A DNA stretch of 64,000 nucleotides from Dastarcus helophoroides. Its lineage: Eukaryota; Arthropoda; Insecta; Coleoptera; Bothrideridae. The translations under genes were made by a program, and so were the position numbers. The stretch spans positions 26,151,629-26,215,628 of the forward strand of contig CM053327.1 in assembly GCA_028583605.1 (NCBI GenBank), written 5' to 3'. Shown in pieces: positions 1 to 13,595 of this stretch (the first letter of the stretch is position 1; each line of letters opens with the position of its first letter). Below the pieces are notes generated by a model, which was not told where the DNA came from, did no database searches, and saw only the letters and a list, made by a program, of their open reading frames with translations.

Positions 1-473
1 CTTGCGGCAATTCTATTAATAAAGTATTATTTATAAAATAGACTTTGAAAATCCATTTTGACAACCTATATTTTGAAACTTGTTAGGTTAGAAATTAGGC
101 AACCAGATATACGTGCACGTGATTATGTGGAGGCCTACAACACAAAACCAGTGGCGTCTCTAACTAGGCGAAAAATCTAACTAATTTAACTAGGCGAAAA
201 CGGAGATTAAATAATTTTTATTGGGTCGTATACAGCTCAAGAGTTGGGCAACGGAGCACGAAGTTAATAACCGTGGTCACTTTGGTCCATCAAAGGTGGA
301 AAATAATAATCATTTTAGTATTCTTAAATTTTTAATAATCATCAATTTTTTCAGAAATTTCGAAAAACTGAATTTAATCTCGTATCTTTTACTCTCGAAA
401 TCGATCTTGAACTCCAAATCATTAATCTTTTCCAATATTAAGGTTTTTTTTTTAAGTTTGTAATTGTAATTGT
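1..473. other. Gene-free flank downstream of the IR gene
   Basis: No convincing coding sequence is seen here. On the minus strand an AATAAA hexamer lies at 222-217, about 510 bases past the IR stop codon. It could be a poly(A) signal if the 3' UTR is long; nothing else supports this. Confidence 0.3.
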
Positions 474-664
474 CCATAGAAGGTTTTACCCCTTTACCAC
501 ATCGTTGTGATGTGGTAAAGGGGTAAAACGGTCTATAGACAATTGAAAGTATCCCTTTACCACATCTAAAGGGGTAAAACGGTCTATAGACAATTGAAAG
601 TATCCCTTTATCACATCACAACACACATCACAACGATGTGGTAAAGGGGTAAAATCTTCTATGG
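474..664. repeat. Foldback/MITE-like element with 41-bp terminal inverted repeats
   Basis: The left end (474-514) and right end (624-664) are inverted copies of each other with one mismatch over 41 bases, starting CCATAGAAG and containing TTTACCCCTTTACCACATC. Between them the segment GGTCTATAGACAATTG plus flanking AAAGGGGTAAAAC occurs twice in tandem. No coding capacity and no clear target duplication are seen. It would lie in the 3' flank or 3' UTR of the IR gene. A fragment of the same core recurs at 42665-42681 upstream of the desaturase. Confidence 0.75.
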
Positions 665-732
665 GGCTAATCATAAGCCACAGTGTTTAGTTCAGTGCTT
701 TGGTGATTGCAATTGTCAATGAACTAGCTTCT

Positions 733-3700
733 TTAACCGACAATTTCGGTCTGAGTATTTCTTGACATCCTTGCGTGGTGAAAATGTAAATGGGGCAAGT
801 GAAAGTTGTGTATACTGGAAGAGATTTTGGTTTTTCTGAACCACAACCACTCGAAAACGAAAATGATTATACTGCCGAACGCCCCTATAATCAGAATTGC
901 AAAAGCTGTAAATAGGTCAGCCAAAAGAGCACTTTTGAATATTCTTCTGTCGGTGCATTTTACCAATTCAGGCTCTAAATATGCTTGAATATGGCTATGT
1001 ATTCCAGTTTCGTACATCTTCAAAATGCTAGAAATAATCAAATTTTGATGAGTGACCCAGGAAGTAAGATTTTATTTACTTACGCTATGTTGATCAATTT
1101 TCGATATGGTGATGTTTTGGACATTGGAAAGGCGATTATGTCATGTGTAGTATAAATTGGGATTTCTGTAATATTTGAGATACATTTATATCGGTTTATT
1201 TTCTGTAATACTCGTCTGGCGGTGTTTCTGGAGGCAAACAAGCCGAATTCGCCTTTTGTACTTAATAGGAGTCCATCGTATAAATTGGTAATATTGCTCT
1301 GTAGAAAACCTCTTACGTAAATATGCTGCAGTTCTTTCTCCTTCATAGTCTAAAAACCAAAAGCGTTTGACGATGTATCCTCAACATAAAACCGCATCCG
1401 GTACCCTTAAATACAGTTCATCTTGCCCAGTTTTAACGTAACCGATTTTGTAATCGCTTTCCAGTAAATCTTTCACAGAGCGAATATTTTGCAATTCTAC
1501 TGGTAAAATTGACGTTATAAATGCAGAGTATGAACTGTAAATTACGAGGGCGAAAGCCAGAGATGTTATAATCAAAACGTTTTCAGAGCAGCTGTACGGC
1601 TTCCAAATGCTACCTGGAATTAGCAGAAACATGAAAAGTGGGAGACGTTGTCCTAGAACAGTGGTTCTTAAGCGATGATGTTCCCTGGCGGTACCAAAAG
1701 TGGTCTGCGAAATCATCATAATCATGTAAGTCTTTTGAGGTATCAAGAGATTCAACCCTATTATAACTGTCGATCGTTTGAGACGATCTAATGAAATCGA
1801 AACAGGTCTTTGGTTCCCAAACTATGAATCTGATAAATGTTTAAACCTATTGGCTTGTATATTAGAATGCAGAACTTTAGTCTGTGGGTCATTTGTTGGC
1901 AGTTGAGCTACCTGATCCACTCCTATTAGAGCGTTGCACTATAGCAATCTAGATATTAATTCAATTAGCTTCAAAGTAAATTAATTTGGTTAATTTTTCC
2001 TGCCCGATGAAAAATTAAGAACCACTGCTCTAGAAGAACGAATAAATCAACGATCTGCGGTTACAGTTATAGTATGCCTGACTCAATAGGACTGAAAAGT
2101 TTGGAAAATGATAACAAACAAACAAAGTTCAAAACGTAGTGCAGCTAGGGAACGTTCAGTCGCAGATTTTGTGTCTTTCAACCTTTGATGAGAAATTCTA
2201 TTACTAGCAGTCACAAGTCATACCTTGCATGCAAATTATCGAGAGTGAGCATATGAAACCATCCCCAACTGTATGTTTGTGGTTAGTGGGGTCGTCCTTG
2301 CACTGTTTATAAAAAATGTGGTTAAGGAGATATATTCCCAAGCCAAGAGCTGTTCCAGTGGCTATGAAACACGCCAGTATTTTCTTACCAAGTGGTGCCA
2401 AAAATATGTCTCTTAGTTCATTCGAAGCTTTTGGTTTGACGTAAATATTTTTGCTGAAATTAATGCGATAATAAAGTAAAGTTAATTGCACATTATAGCA
2501 TATTATGAAACATTGCATCGTACATTTGTACTGGCATTTCATAATTATTTGTGGTGTCGTCACCTAGTGAAAAATTACACAAGAATTTAATTTTTTTTTA
2601 AATATATAAGTTGATTGATTCCAGAGACCAATTGATTCCATTGGGCAGATTATTACGATGTAACACAGACGAGTACTATTAGTGCCAAGTTAATTTGAAA
2701 AGGGAAAACGCATTCCATTACTAATTGGTCCCTGATGGTCCCATTAGTATCGATGACATCTGCTCAGGGTATGGCAGCTTCCGATAACTGTTAATCCCTT
2801 GTTTAAGCACTTTCATCACATTCGACCCTCATTAAAAAGGAAACCACAACCTAGTACTTTTTGATTATTATTAATTGCATGCGACAGGATTTTATTTACA
2901 TATGACCAAGTGGGTAATTGCCAACGATGAAGAAAATTTTCCTTCATGATCAGAACATTAATAGAGGAATCCAGTAAATGGGGCTTAAATGTGAACACAC
3001 AATTTAACAATCGTTATGCGTTTAGTATCAAGTATCAATAACGAACTCAAATGATGATATATGAGGTCAGACCATTACTTATGCTTTGTAGAAGAATTCT
3101 ACACAGAAAGCGTTAAAACTGTAAATAATAATCACAAAATGTTGATGAACAATTGAATTTTCGATAACACATCAAAATTATCAGAAAATAAATGAAAATT
3201 TAAAACCATTAGGAAGTTTAAGTAACAAAGTCCTAATTTCAAAAAAAGGCTGGAAAGTATTTGTCGAATTTTCGAGTTCAGAATTTTCAAATTAAAATTT
3301 CCCAGTGATGGAAAAGGTTTAAAGTTCGAGAAAATTTGGAAATAGCGAGTGTACTAGTTAAATTTTTGTCTTAATACATTTTGAATTTTGGGAATTAGAT
3401 TCAGACATTTCTAGTTTTAAGATTGACAGAGAAAAACCAAAAGAGGAAAACATTGAAAATAAAAAATACAAAATGTCGATTTTTGATATCGAAATTTCGA
3501 TTTTTATTTTTGAAATTTTCTCTCTTTTTTCTTCAAGTCATACCCTTTCGTGAGCCAACGTAACATTTCTAGTTTTAAGATCGACAGAGAAAAAACAAAA
3601 GAGGAAAAACACTGAAAATAAAAAATACAAAATATCGATTTTTGATGTTCAAATTTCGATTTTTATTTTTGCAATTTTCTCTCTCTTTTTTTAAGTCATA

Positions 3701-6700
3701 CCCTTTCGTGACCAACGTAACAGATTGAAGAGTTTCGAAGCCTAAATCTCAACTTAGGAGAGTGAAAACCTGAATCCAAAAATGTAAACACTTCTTCAGA
3801 CTAAACTTTTAATTTTGGTTTCAAACTCGAAAAAAAAGTCAAAATTAAGAAAAGGAAATTTCCATAAAACTTATTTACATATTTTTTCAACTCACTTTTT
3901 TTTATAATTGGACTTTTTCTTCTTAAAATTTGTTTATTTAATTCGAAATTTCGATTTTTGTTCATTTATATTCATTTTCTTCATTTTGACCTGAAACCCA
4001 AAATTTCGATTTTCGAAATCGCTTCCATTTTTAAAATCGTTTTTATTTTTCTTAGAAATACCATTGTTTCTTCAAGTTGCGGTTTTTTACTTACTAGAGT
4101 GAAAATGTTAAAATGGAAGTTGAAGTTTTGAGCTTAAACCCCAACTTCTGAAATTGAAGGACTTGACCAAAAAATGGATACACTTTTTCGGGCTAAACTT
4201 AAAATATTGATTTTAAATCCAAAAGAAAAAAAGTCGAAATTAAGAAAGAAATTTCTACAAAATTTCTTATACATACAAGGCGGTCGCAGACAGTAAATTC
4301 CTATGCGGTACAGCTTGAAACATTGAGGATTTCTGTCTACGGGGACTCTTTTTTTCTATAGAACTTTCAAGCTATGGAAGTCATTACCGAGCGGAAATTT
4401 CCACAAAAAGTACAACCTATCCTCCTACGCCGGATACATAGACAACCCGAGATAATTAAAATTATTAAAATCAAAAAGTTAGAATATTTTGCGCATGTAG
4501 TACGACACCCTGAGCGCTAGAATACCATTCACTTAATTATGCAAGGTACAAGAGAGGGTTGGAGAGGACCTGGTCGCAAAAGAACTTCCTGGCTTCAAAA
4601 CCTGCGAGAATGGTTCCAAAAATTAAGTGCAACGCTATTAAGAGATGCTGTCAACATGTCAACAAAGTCATAATAGATCATATGATAGCCAACGTTCGGT
4701 GTGGACATGGTACATGAAGAAGAAGAAGAGGAAGAAGAAGAAGAAGAAAAAAAAGAAGAAGAACCCTTGTTTAAGAACATGATTCTATTACTAGTTAGTT
4801 ACAGTGTCATGGTTTAAAAAGGCACTTCATCGCCATCTATCCTTGTTTCCGCATACTACTCGCGGTGCTTCAAAGGCATAAAGGTCCTTTGCGAGTGGAT
4901 TGCATTAAAAAAAAACACTTTTCTTTTACAAGGTTCAAGAGTTTAACAAGGCATAATAAAGTTGCCTGTTAAGAGCGAATTGGGCTTAAAAAAGTTTTAA
5001 ATTCTGATTTTAAGCCCCCAAAATAAAAAAAAATGTAATTAGAAATTAAGTCTCAATTTATTTTACGTGTTTTCCTAATTTGCTCTTGCTGAATAATCAT
5101 AAGCAGTCGTTTTTAAATTCGAAATTTCAGTTCTGTTTTCTTCATGATCTGTACCAAGGACAAGATCAAAATGTTGAAATTTGAGTCGATATTAATTTTT
5201 CACAAAATTTTGGCTTTTCTCGAAACTAAATACAAAATTTCTGAAAAAAATTGAAATACTCTTAAAGATAAAAGTCATTTAAAGAAATAAATTTTCTGCG
5301 ATAAGGATTCTTTTATTAAAATTTTGAGTTTTTTCCAACAATCATCCTTAATCTAAAACTTTTCAGCTTTTAAAAATTGAAATGCAAATCTTGTCCCCTG
5401 GAACCGAAGAAAGATTGAAAAATACCGCAAAGGTTGCTCTAAGAAGTTTCGATAGCCAAGCTATCATCTTCAGGGAGATATTTCTAAAAATTTGGCTATC
5501 GAAACGCGTCAGAGCAACCTTTATTGTGTTTTTTAATCTTTCTTGGTTTGAGGGGACAAGATTTGTATTTTAATTTTTTAATCTAACCAAGGACTAGTCC
5601 GTTCCACCAAAATTATTTTCAGCTTTTAATTGACATTTCAATTTTTTCTTCATCTTCGACCTTCTTTGTGATCATAAACGAGACAATTTCAAGGGTTATA
5701 CCAATAATTTGATATTTAAGCTGAAATATTGAGATTGAAATTTCGTACTCTTCAGTTTAAATTACAAAATAAAGAAAAGTAAAACAAATGTATAGAAATT
5801 TTGATAATTTAGGAAATTTTGGAGAAAAACCCAAAAACAAAAATTCTGACGCAAAAAAATGTAGAAAACAAATTTAAATTATTTTAGAAGATTAGCGCAT
5901 ATATCGAAATTTCAAAGTTCTACTTTAAACTTGACTTCCTCAGATGACTTTTCTTCTAAATCTCCAATTTTATTTTCAAGTCAAAAATCTAAGAACAATT
6001 TTCAAAATTTAAAGAGTTGTTCTCAAAATTTCGTCATTTTCAAAATCGAATTCGAAGTTGTCAAAGAGAGCTCAGAAAAAAGTATTTTAGAAATTCTAAC
6101 TTTTCTCGAGGTTGACTTTTTTTCTAAATTTTGTTTTTAAACTGGGAAATTTAACTCTAATTTGAAAATTATGGCTTTTTTGAGAATAAATTGTTACTTT
6201 CCGAAATAAATTTAAAAAAAAAACTAGTTTGAAATTGACAGTTTTCTTCGAGATTACTATTTTTGAAATGTCGACATTTATTAGAAGTATCAAATTTTAC
6301 AGGAAAAATTTAAGAAAATATTTAAATTTTAAGAACACCTAAGCAACAATGCTAGAAAAAATCTAAATTTGGTAAGAGATTCTTGAATTTTCAAATTTAA
6401 ACACGAAATTTTGAAAAAAGTCAAGTAGGTATAGTCAATAATTGAAATACAAATCTTGTCCGCTTTAGGGGAGAAGGTTTGTATTTTAATTTTTGAAGAT
6501 AACCAAGGACCAGTCCGTTTCACTAAAAGTAGATAAAGTAAAAAATTGGAAATTTGGAATTTCTTCATAAAATTTAAAGAAAAAATCTTTTCGAGGAAAA
6601 CAAGTGTAAAATATCTACAAAAAAATTAAATTTTGAAATAAAGTCGTGATTTTAGAAAAAATGAAAATTTCGAAATGAGAGGCTCAAAACTTTGTGACAG

Positions 6701-9700
6701 AAAATTTCTCAAAATTTCGGATTTAAACTTGAAATTTTAATTTAAATAATATAGAAATTTTGACTTTAATTTAGACAGGTGTGAGCCAAGTCAGTTTCTA
6801 TTTTGAAATAAATATAATATTTTAGTACGAATTGGACCAAATATTTGATTTAAGTTTAAATATTCTAATTATCTAAACTTCAAATTTTAATTGAGGAAAA
6901 TTGAAAAAACTTACTCTACACTTGTTTAGACCTATAAGTTAAATAGTTCAAGTTTTTTTTTAAAAAGGGGAAATTATATAAAAAATAACCTCGAAATTAT
7001 TTTCCTTTCGAAATATCTACTTATGAGTTTACATTTTTTCCTCTATATTTCCAAATTTCTAGAAAAAGTTAAAATTTGAAGAATAAAGTTGACACTTTGA
7101 GAAAGAAACCTGAATTTATTATTAAACATTTCAATTTTCAAGTTTTAATTATGAATTTTAGGAAAAATATAAAAATCAATTACGAAATTTTAAGTTAGGC
7201 AATTTCGACCTTTTTTTAAAATTACGCCCGATTTAAAATTTTAAAAGTTCCTAGAAGAGTCCACATTTCTAAAAAAGTACGAACTTTCGGAAAAAAATTC
7301 CAAATTTATTCAAAAAGTGTGTGGAGTTTTAAAGTTTAAATTTGGATTGTTGAGATAAATGGAAAATATCAGTAGAAACATTTTCAGAAAAAGGTAAAAA
7401 TGTCAAAATCAAAATTTCGAAAAATGTCTCGTTAAACTTGTTTAACTTTTAAAAGTTTAAATTTGAACGATTGAGAAAAAAGTTCATTTAATAAGACCTC
7501 GATTTAAAACTGCTAAAAATTCCTACAAATGTCCAAATTTCTAAAAAAAAACACGAACTTTCAAAAAGAGTGGTCTTTTTCAGAAAAAAAAACTCGAAAT
7601 TTATACATGGAGTCAGGAGTTTTCAAGTTTAAACTTGGATTGTTGAGAAAAATGGAAAAAATTAGAACAACAATTTTTACTAAAAAGTAAAATTGTCAAA
7701 GTCAACATTTTGATAAAATATCTCGTTTAACTTTTCAAAGTTTAAACTGGAACGATTGAGAAAAAAGTTTATTTAATAAGGCCTTGATTGAAACATTTAA
7801 AAGTTTAGACTTGAGGAAAAAGTTCTTTTACTAAGATTTCGGTTTAAAACTGCTAAAAATTCCTAGAAGTGTCTAAATTTCTAAAAAGAAACACCAACCT
7901 TTAAAAAGAGTGCTCTTTTTCAGATAAAAATTCCAAATTTATACAAAAAATGTCTAGAGTTTACAAGTTTAAACTTGGGTTGTTGAAACAAATGGAAAAT
8001 ATTAGAAGAAACATTTTCAGTAAAAAGTAAAAATGTCAAAGTCAAAATTTCGAAAAAATGTCCCGTTAAACTTGTCTAACTTTTAAAAGTTTAAACTTCA
8101 ACGATTAAGAAAAAAGTTCATTTAATAAGACCTCGATTTAAAATTGCTAAAAATTCCTAGAAATGTCCAAATTTCTAAAAAAATCAAACTTTCAAAAAGA
8201 GTGCTCTTTTTAGACAAAAATTCCAAATTTATACAAAAAATGTCTGGAGTTTTTAAAGTAAACTTGGGTTCTTGAGAAAATACAAAAAATTAGAACAAAC
8301 ATTTTCAGTAAAAAGTAAAAACGTCAAAATCAAAATTTCGAAATAATGTCTCGTTAAACTTGTTTAACTTTTAAGAGTTTAAATTTGAACGATTGAGAAA
8401 AAAGTTCATTTAATAAGACCTGGATTTAAAACTGCGAAAAATTCCTAGGAATGTCCAAATTTCTAAAAAACACGAACCTTCAAAAAGAGCGTTCTTTTTC
8501 AGACAAAAATTCCAAATTTATACAAAAAATGTCTGGAGTTTTCAAAGTTAAACTTGGGTTGTTGAGAAAATGAAAAAAATTAGAACAAACATTTTCAGTA
8601 AATAATAAAAATGTCAAAATCAAAATTTCGAAAAAATGTCTGGATAAACTTGTTTAATTTTTAAAAGTTTAAACTTGAACGATTGAGCAAAAAGTTCTTT
8701 AATAAGACCTTCATTTAGAATTGTTAAAAATTCTTAGAAATGTCCAAAATTCCAAAAAAAAACACGAACTTTCAAAAAGAGTGCTCTTTTTCAGACATAA
8801 GTTTTAAATTTATACAAAACATTTCTGGAGCTTTCAAGTTTAAACTTAAGGTTATTGAGAAAAATGGAAAAAATTAGGACAAACATTTTCAGTAAAAAGT
8901 AAAAATTTCAAAGTCATAATTTCGTAAAAATGTCTTGTTAAACGTGTTTAACTTTTAATAGTTTAAACTTAAACGATTGAGAAAAAAGTTCTTTTAATAA
9001 GACCTCAGTTTAAAATGGCTAAAAATTCCTAGAAATGTGCAAATTTCTAAAAAATACGTACTTTCGAAAAGAGTGCTCCTTTTCAGATAAAAATTCCAAA
9101 TTTATACAAAAAATGTCTGGAGCTTTCAAGCTCCAATTTGAATTGTTAAGAAAAATAGAAAAAATCAGTACAAACATTTTTTTCAAAAAAAGTAAAAATG
9201 TCAAAGTCAACATTTTGAAAAAATGTCTCCTTAAACTCGTTTAACTCTTAAAAGTTTAAACTTAAACGATTGAGAAAAGAGTTCTTTTAAAAACACCTGG
9301 AAATTAATTTAAAGTAATAGAATTTGAATGCAAAATTTCGACAAAAAGATTTGAAATTTCTATTTTAAAGTCGAAATCCCCAAAACGAACACTTTTTTTA
9401 AAAATTAAGGTCGAGATTTTGATGAAGACCATAATTTAAAAAATCTATATTTTGAAATATAAAGATTAAATTTAGAAATAAAACGGAAAACATTTTAAGT
9501 TTGAGTTTTGCACAGACCAATAGATTTGAACATTTATTAGATTCGAAGTTTTGAAAACCAAAGAACAGTTTTGATTCTGTTAGATCTCGTCAGTTTGGTA
9601 TATCCAACTCGAATGCTAACAAATGTTCCGACAAGTAAGTACTAAAGAATCAACGACGTCGAGTTGGTATTTGGTTTCGAAACTTCGGATCTAATAAATA

Positions 9701-12700
9701 TTCAAACCTATTTGTCTGTCCATTAGAATCCTTGTCTTCTGGGGACTTTCCTAGAGAGCAACCGCTTCGCTAGGTGGCAGTGTTTCAACTGTTGGTAGTT
9801 CAACTACCTACACGCCTAGAGGGCTGCATGAATTTGAAGTTCAGGTTTTATTTTACTTGCATATAAGCTTTGAGCAAAAAATCGAAGGTAAGAATTTCGG
9901 AAAAGTCGAAATTTCGAAAAAATATCTCGAATTTTCCAATTAAATATTTTTTAAACTTGAGGTTTAAACTTGAATGCTTACAAATAAAAGTAGATAAAAG
10001 TGCCTGTGAGAAAAGCTGAAAATTTATTTAACACAATCGAATTTGAATGCAACATTTTGATAAAAATGAGAAAACCTCTAATTTAAATTCGAAATCTTTA
10101 AAAGAGATTCAAGATTTTCAGAACTAGGGTAGACACTTTGAGCAAAAAAGCCACAATTCTAAATAATCTAGATTTTTGAATATAAAGACGAAATTTTAGA
10201 GAAAATATAAACTTTTGAAGGAGTTGAAAAAAAGTCAAAATTTCGAGAAAAAACCATTTTTTGTGTAAACTTAAAAGTTTCAGACAAAAAAGCGAGAAAA
10301 CTTCAAACTATTTTGAAAAATCGAGTTTTAATACAAAATTTCGAGAAATAGGTACAACATTGTAAAGTTTAAATTTTGAAAAGAATTTCAAAAAAGGTGT
10401 TCAAAAATTGAAATACAAATCTTGTCCCCTGAAACCAAAAAAGATTAAAAAACACAACAAAGGTTGCTCTAATTCAGTTTTTTAATCTTTCTTGGTTTCA
10501 GGAGGCAAGATTTGTATTTCAACTTTTGAAGATAACCAAGGACCAGTCCGTTACACCAAAAGAAGGATTTTGTAATAAACCGAAATATCGGTAAAAAGTC
10601 TGGGAATTCTGGGATTCTAGAATTTAAAAATTTCATGTTTAACCTGTAATTTTGGGAACAAAAAAAGTTAGAAATTTAATTAAATGAAAAAATTTCCATA
10701 TTTCGTCAACTTCCATAATTTAACTTAAATCCCATAATTTAGACTTTCTTCTGAAGATTTTGGTCTTTTTTATTCGATATGTCAATCAGAACTGCCAAAA
10801 TTATCAGAAAAGTAGGAGTTTCTAGAAGAAGGTTGCAATTTCCAAAAAAAGCACTAGAATTGAGAAAAATATCAAAATTTCAAGACTAATCCTAAATGGA
10901 AAAAAAATTGGCTTACTTGAAAAATAAAAAATAAAAATGCAATTTTAATGTTTTTTTTTTTGGAATTCGGTATTCAAATACAAAAATTAGACATTATCTG
11001 AATATTCTCTGCATCTTCTTTGCGAATTTGTAAGATTTGTGAAGGAAGCAACCGACGAAGAAAGTGCCAATCATTTCGAATGGAATATCCAGATACCTTG
11101 ATATTATTTCACGATTTTTTTAGTTCGAAGAATTAAAAAAATATTTGGGCTGGCCGTACGCGCAGGAAATTCAGATCAGGTTTCCGAATCGGAAACTCAC
11201 ATTCAGAATCGAGTCGCTGGCCCCACACGCACGGATTTCTAACGCTTTGTAGAAATGCGTTCATTTTAGTGCTCGAATTTGAATATTGATTCGGAAACCG
11301 AACCAGAATTCCGTATGTATGCAGCCGTCTTTAGGTTAGGTACGTATCCACGGAATTCAGATGAGGGTTCCGAATCAGAAATTCAGATTTATAATTCAGT
11401 CGCTGGTTGTACACGCGCTAATTCTTCACGTTTCATAGAAATAGGTTTATTTTAGTGCTTGAATCTGAATTCCTGATTCTGAAACAGAACCAGGATTCCG
11501 AATCAGAAATTCAGCTTCAGAATCCAGTCGCTGGCCGCAGACGCACGGGTTTCTGACGCTTTATAGAAATGCGTCCATTTTTGTGCTCGAATCTGAATAC
11601 TTGATTAGGAAATCGAACCAGGATTCCGTACGTATGCAGCCGTCCTTAGGCTGAAGACACATTCAGATCAGGTTTACGAATCAAAAATTCAGATTCATAA
11701 TTCAGTCACAGGTCGTACACGCGCTGATTCCTGACATTTCATAGAAATTGGTCCATTTTAGTACTCGAATCTGAATTCCTGATTCGGAAAGCGAACCTGT
11801 ATTCCGAATCAGAAATTCAGCTTTAGAATCCAGTCGCTGGTCGTAGACGCACGGATTTCTGATGCTTTATAGAAATGCGTTCATGTTAATGCTCGAATTT
11901 GAATACTTGATTCGGAAATCGAACTAGGACTCCGAACGTATGCAATCCTTAGACTGGTCCCACTCAGAAATTCAGTTTCAGAATCCAGTCGCTGGCCGTA
12001 GACGCACATATTTCTGATGTTTCATAGAAATGCGTTCATTTTAGTGCTCGAATCTGAATACTTGAATCGGAAATCGAATCAGGATTCCGTACGTAGGCAG
12101 CCATCCTTAGGTTGGCTACACACGTAAGGAATTCAGATGAGGTTCCGAATCAGAAATTCATATTCAGAATTCACTCATTGACTACAGACGCGCGGATTCC
12201 TGATGTTTCACACAAATGCGTTCATTTTAATGCTCGAATCTGAATTTCTGATTTGGAAACCGAACCAGGATTCTGAATCAAAAATTCAGTTTCAGAATCC
12301 AGTTGCTGGCCGCACACACGCGGATTTCTGACGTTTCATAGAAATACGTCTAAAGCAGTGATCGAATCTGAATTTCTGATTTAGGAACCCAACCAGGATT
12401 CCGTACGTGTGCGACAGGGCTTACACTGAAGTCATTATCTTGTTTGTGAAAGACATATCCTGATGGCGCTCCGATATTTGTATGATATTTTGGATGGCAA
12501 CATCGACGTCTTCTTGAACGACTGCTTTAAGAAGACCAGTCCAAATCCCTCTCTCTTCTTTGGTTCCAAGTCTTTCGTAGTACTTCATCACTTTTCTAAA
12601 AAAAAAGTGGGGATGTTTTAATTTCCAGGGCACAGTGCAATTTATACCCGCTATTTAAAAAGGTGGTGAAATAATCTACGAATTCATTCAAATCGATGCC

Positions 12701-13551
12701 ACTCTGTTCATCCTCTGGATTGATTTCGTTCGAAAAATATTCTGTCGAATTGATTCTTTGTCCGTAGATTAGTGGGAAATTATTAAAATCGTTACGTTTT
12801 TTAACAGGTTTGTAAAGATTCAAATTGTAAGTGGCGTTACGAGTATTCCAACAACCTGGAATTTAGGTTTGATGAACCAAAATCGTAGACTCCTCAAATT
12901 GGTTTTATATTGCTCTCACCTAAAACGTTCCTCACGATGGATAATTTTTCATAACTTCTTACTCGATACACTTGAACCAAGCAAAGTCTAACATGTTTAC
13001 AAAATTCCTCTGTGTTATTACTACCAAATGTAGAATCATTCAAGTGAGTATTACTTGCTTGAATCCTGAAATGCAATCATCGTCTCAGCTAGCTAGGAAC
13101 CAATAGACCCTTGTGCAAGAAACTTTTCAGGAGCTCCTATTTCTTAAATATTTTTTCAAAACTTCGACTGTTTTATGATTATTTCAAGAAGCTTCTACTT
13201 TTGTTTGATATTTTTTCTTGCCTTTTTTTAATTGCAATTTTTTTATGACAATATTAATACAGCACGTATCAGCATGTATCGAATTGGGTATGCCGATCTG
13301 ATAAGATCTAAATTTAACCAGTTTTTTCTAGATTCCCAAATTATTAGGATCCTTTAGAAATGTTCCTTCCCAAATATTAATACAGCTCAAACCTCACTAT
13401 AGCGAAATCCTAGATACTAACAAAAAATTTCGTTATAGGAGAGGTTTTCGTTAAAGGGGAGGCAGCTACAAAAATGCAGAAATCAACTGAAAATAATCCT
13501 CTTCGTGCTAACAGGTTAACAAAATCATTAGCAAGGGGTATCCCAAAAATT

Positions 13552-13595
<44 letters not shown>

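Larger units (their letters stand above)
2454..12424 (-). other. 10-kb IR intron filled with repeats
   Basis: The donor is at 12424 (GTAAGC on the minus strand, exon phase 2) and the acceptor at 2454 (ATTTCAG). Joining gives an in-frame IMTSVKNIYVKPKAS across the S1-to-M1 linker. The intron holds a tandem duplication (3405-3720), a nested LINE pair (4274-4920), palindromic repeats (5371, 6439, 10401), a 290-bp satellite (7190-9300), a foldback element (9513) and a tandem array of TIR-bearing units (11145-12420). The rest is AT-rich low-complexity sequence rich in AAATTTCGA-like words. No host gene was seen inside it. Confidence 0.75.

Noticed and set aside
221..463. 80-codon open frame starting MGRIQLKSW
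   Set aside because: AT-rich composition, no family resemblance, no splice or promoter support.
486..674. Open frame with repeated FTPLPH and VVKGYFQLSID
   Set aside because: Translation of the inverted and tandem repeats of the 474-664 element, not a gene.
2816..3010. 64-codon minus frame considered as an extra IR exon
   Set aside because: The S1-to-M1 junction 12425/2453 is in phase without it, and it has no matching splice borders or IR similarity.
4595..4780. Poly-serine minus-strand frame
   Set aside because: It is the complement of the (GAA)n tail of an RTE fragment.
5382..5573. Frame containing WLSKRVRATF and NLSWFEGTRF, repeated at 31288, 47542, 50049 and others
   Set aside because: Conceptual translation of the palindromic repeat; repeated occurrence reflects DNA repeats, not a protein family.
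5437..5613. Full-length palindrome as a single hammerhead with stem III formed by the two arms
   Set aside because: Stem III and the cleavage base could fit, but the bases next to CUGA then cannot form stem I; the single-arm fold pairs better.
7190..9300. Possible CRISPR-like regular array
   Set aside because: Units are 290 bp and diverged, without short identical repeats and unique spacers; the genome is eukaryotic.
12596..12650. Reading through KLHCALEIKTSPLFF as IR coding sequence
   Set aside because: This is a 52-bp intron with GTATAA donor and TTTTTTTTAG acceptor; removing it joins NSG to KVMKYYERLG in phase.
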